Positions 63,338 to 64,000 of a stretch of DNA of 64,000 nucleotides are shown piece after piece. The position numbers and the translations under genes were made by a program. The notes under the pieces are model-generated. The model searched no databases. It was not told the origin of the DNA and saw nothing but the letters and a program-made list of their open reading frames with translations. Source of the stretch: Arthrobacter pascens (GTDB lineage Bacteria; Actinomycetota; Actinomycetes; Actinomycetales; Micrococcaceae); NCBI RefSeq assembly GCF_017052465.1, contig NZ_JAFHKT010000120.1, positions 1 to 64,000 on the forward strand. Direction: 5' to 3'. How positions within the stretch are numbered: position 1 is the stretch's first letter; each line of letters opens with the position of its first letter.

Positions 63338-64000
63338 ATGACGCATACCAGCAAGGCCTTCTACTGGATGGCCATTCCTGCGCTGCTCCTCTTTGTGACA
63401 CTGCATACCGTCCCGGCGCTAACGGGCGTGTTCTTCAGCCTGACCGACTACGCCGGCTACGGGACGTGGACCTTCATCGGGCTCGAAAATTACTTCAGCC
63501 TCTTCAAGGACGACCGGATCCTTTCCTCCTACAGCTTCACCTTTCTGTTCGCCATCACGACGACGATCATCGTCAACGTCCTGGCCCTTGGCATCGCGCT
63601 GCTGCTGAATGCCAAGATCAAATTCCAGACGGCGTTCCGCGGCATCTTCTTCATCCCCAACGTGCTGGCCATCCTCATCATCGGCTACGTCTTCAACTTC
63701 ATCTTTTCCAACTCCCTCCCCCTGCTGGGACAGTGGGCCGGCATCGACTGGCTTTCGACCTCGATCCTGGCCAACAAAGACCTGGCCTGGCTGGGCATCG
63801 TGGCGGTCTCGGCCTGGCAGTCCATCGCCTTCAGCGTGATCCTCTACCTCGCTGGACTGCAGACCATCCCGGCCGACCTCTACGAAGCGGCGGACCTGGA
63901 CGGGGCCGGCTACTGGCGCCAGTTCCGCTCGATCACCTTCCCCATGATCGGCGCGTTCTTCACCATCAACATGGTGCTGGCGCTGAAAGGGTTCCTGCAG
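63338..64000 (+). CDS. Second sugar ABC transporter permease, MalF type (partial)
   Basis: The first 221 residues are present; the gene runs off the window. It begins MTHTSKAFYWM, has at least four spans and the EAA loop 'LYEAADLDGAGYWRQF'. It abuts the binding-protein stop with no gap. A MalG-type partner is expected just outside. Confidence 0.9.
   Translation, partial: MTHTSKAFYWMAIPALLLFVTLHTVPALTGVFFSLTDYAGYGTWTFIGLENYFSLFKDDRILSSYSFTFLFAITTTIIVNVLALGIALLLNAKIKFQTAFRGIFFIPNVLAILIIGYVFNFIFSNSLPLLGQWAGIDWLSTSILANKDLAWLGIVAVSAWQSIAFSVILYLAGLQTIPADLYEAADLDGAGYWRQFRSITFPMIGAFFTINMVLALKGFLQ

Overview
The window reads as high-GC chromosomal DNA of an actinobacterium of the Micrococcaceae, most like Arthrobacter or Pseudarthrobacter. 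The evidence is the codon use, the DUF222/HNH endonuclease at the left edge, the actinobacterial order topA / MrfA-type helicase / Flp-Tad locus with Ssd / nth / acsA, and many leaderless genes with a TANNNT box 6-7 nt before the start codon. I see no tRNA, rRNA, insertion sequence, prophage or CRISPR array.

Region 1 (about 0.6-16.0 kb) is a LacI-controlled carbohydrate or sugar-acid catabolic island. It has an ABC importer (binding protein 595-1956, permeases 2087-3959). Divergent from it are a Gfo/Idh/MocA oxidoreductase fused to a PmoA/DUF6807 domain and a degenerate M24 (aminopeptidase P-like) protein. Further right is a leftward operon: Gfo/Idh oxidoreductase, SDR dehydrogenase, KdgD-type dehydratase, enolase-superfamily protein. 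A LacI regulator (15013-16029) is divergent from that operon. Five near-identical operators sharing AACGCTTTC tie the promoters together. The last three operon enzymes resemble the oxidative hexuronate route to alpha-ketoglutarate semialdehyde. A SulP transporter-carbonic anhydrase fusion sits inside the island but has no such operator.

Region 2 (16-35 kb) is mostly housekeeping. It holds a TetR regulator, a secreted Ig-like protein, a lactate regulator/dehydrogenase pair with two perfect operators, an ArsR regulator, AcuC, Trk potassium uptake, proC, ppx, an SseB-domain protein, topA, a methyltransferase, three small secreted or membrane proteins and TrhO. Between proC and ppx lie two tandem structured elements that look like undescribed small RNAs with a shared 12-nt 5' motif.

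Region 3 (35-52 kb) is the conserved actinobacterial block: GNAT protein, MrfA-type helicase, seven-gene Flp/Tad locus, a PolA-like polymerase, DUF1508 protein, NUDIX hydrolase, nth, a membrane protein and acsA.

Region 4 (52-64 kb) is an alpha-galactoside island. It has DeoR and LacI regulators and a Gfo/Idh-like protein with GH109-like features. Divergent from these is an ABC importer followed by GH36 alpha-galactosidase and galE, then a second ABC system cut by the window edge. Palindromic LacI-type operators lie in the divergent promoter region, one over the -10 box.
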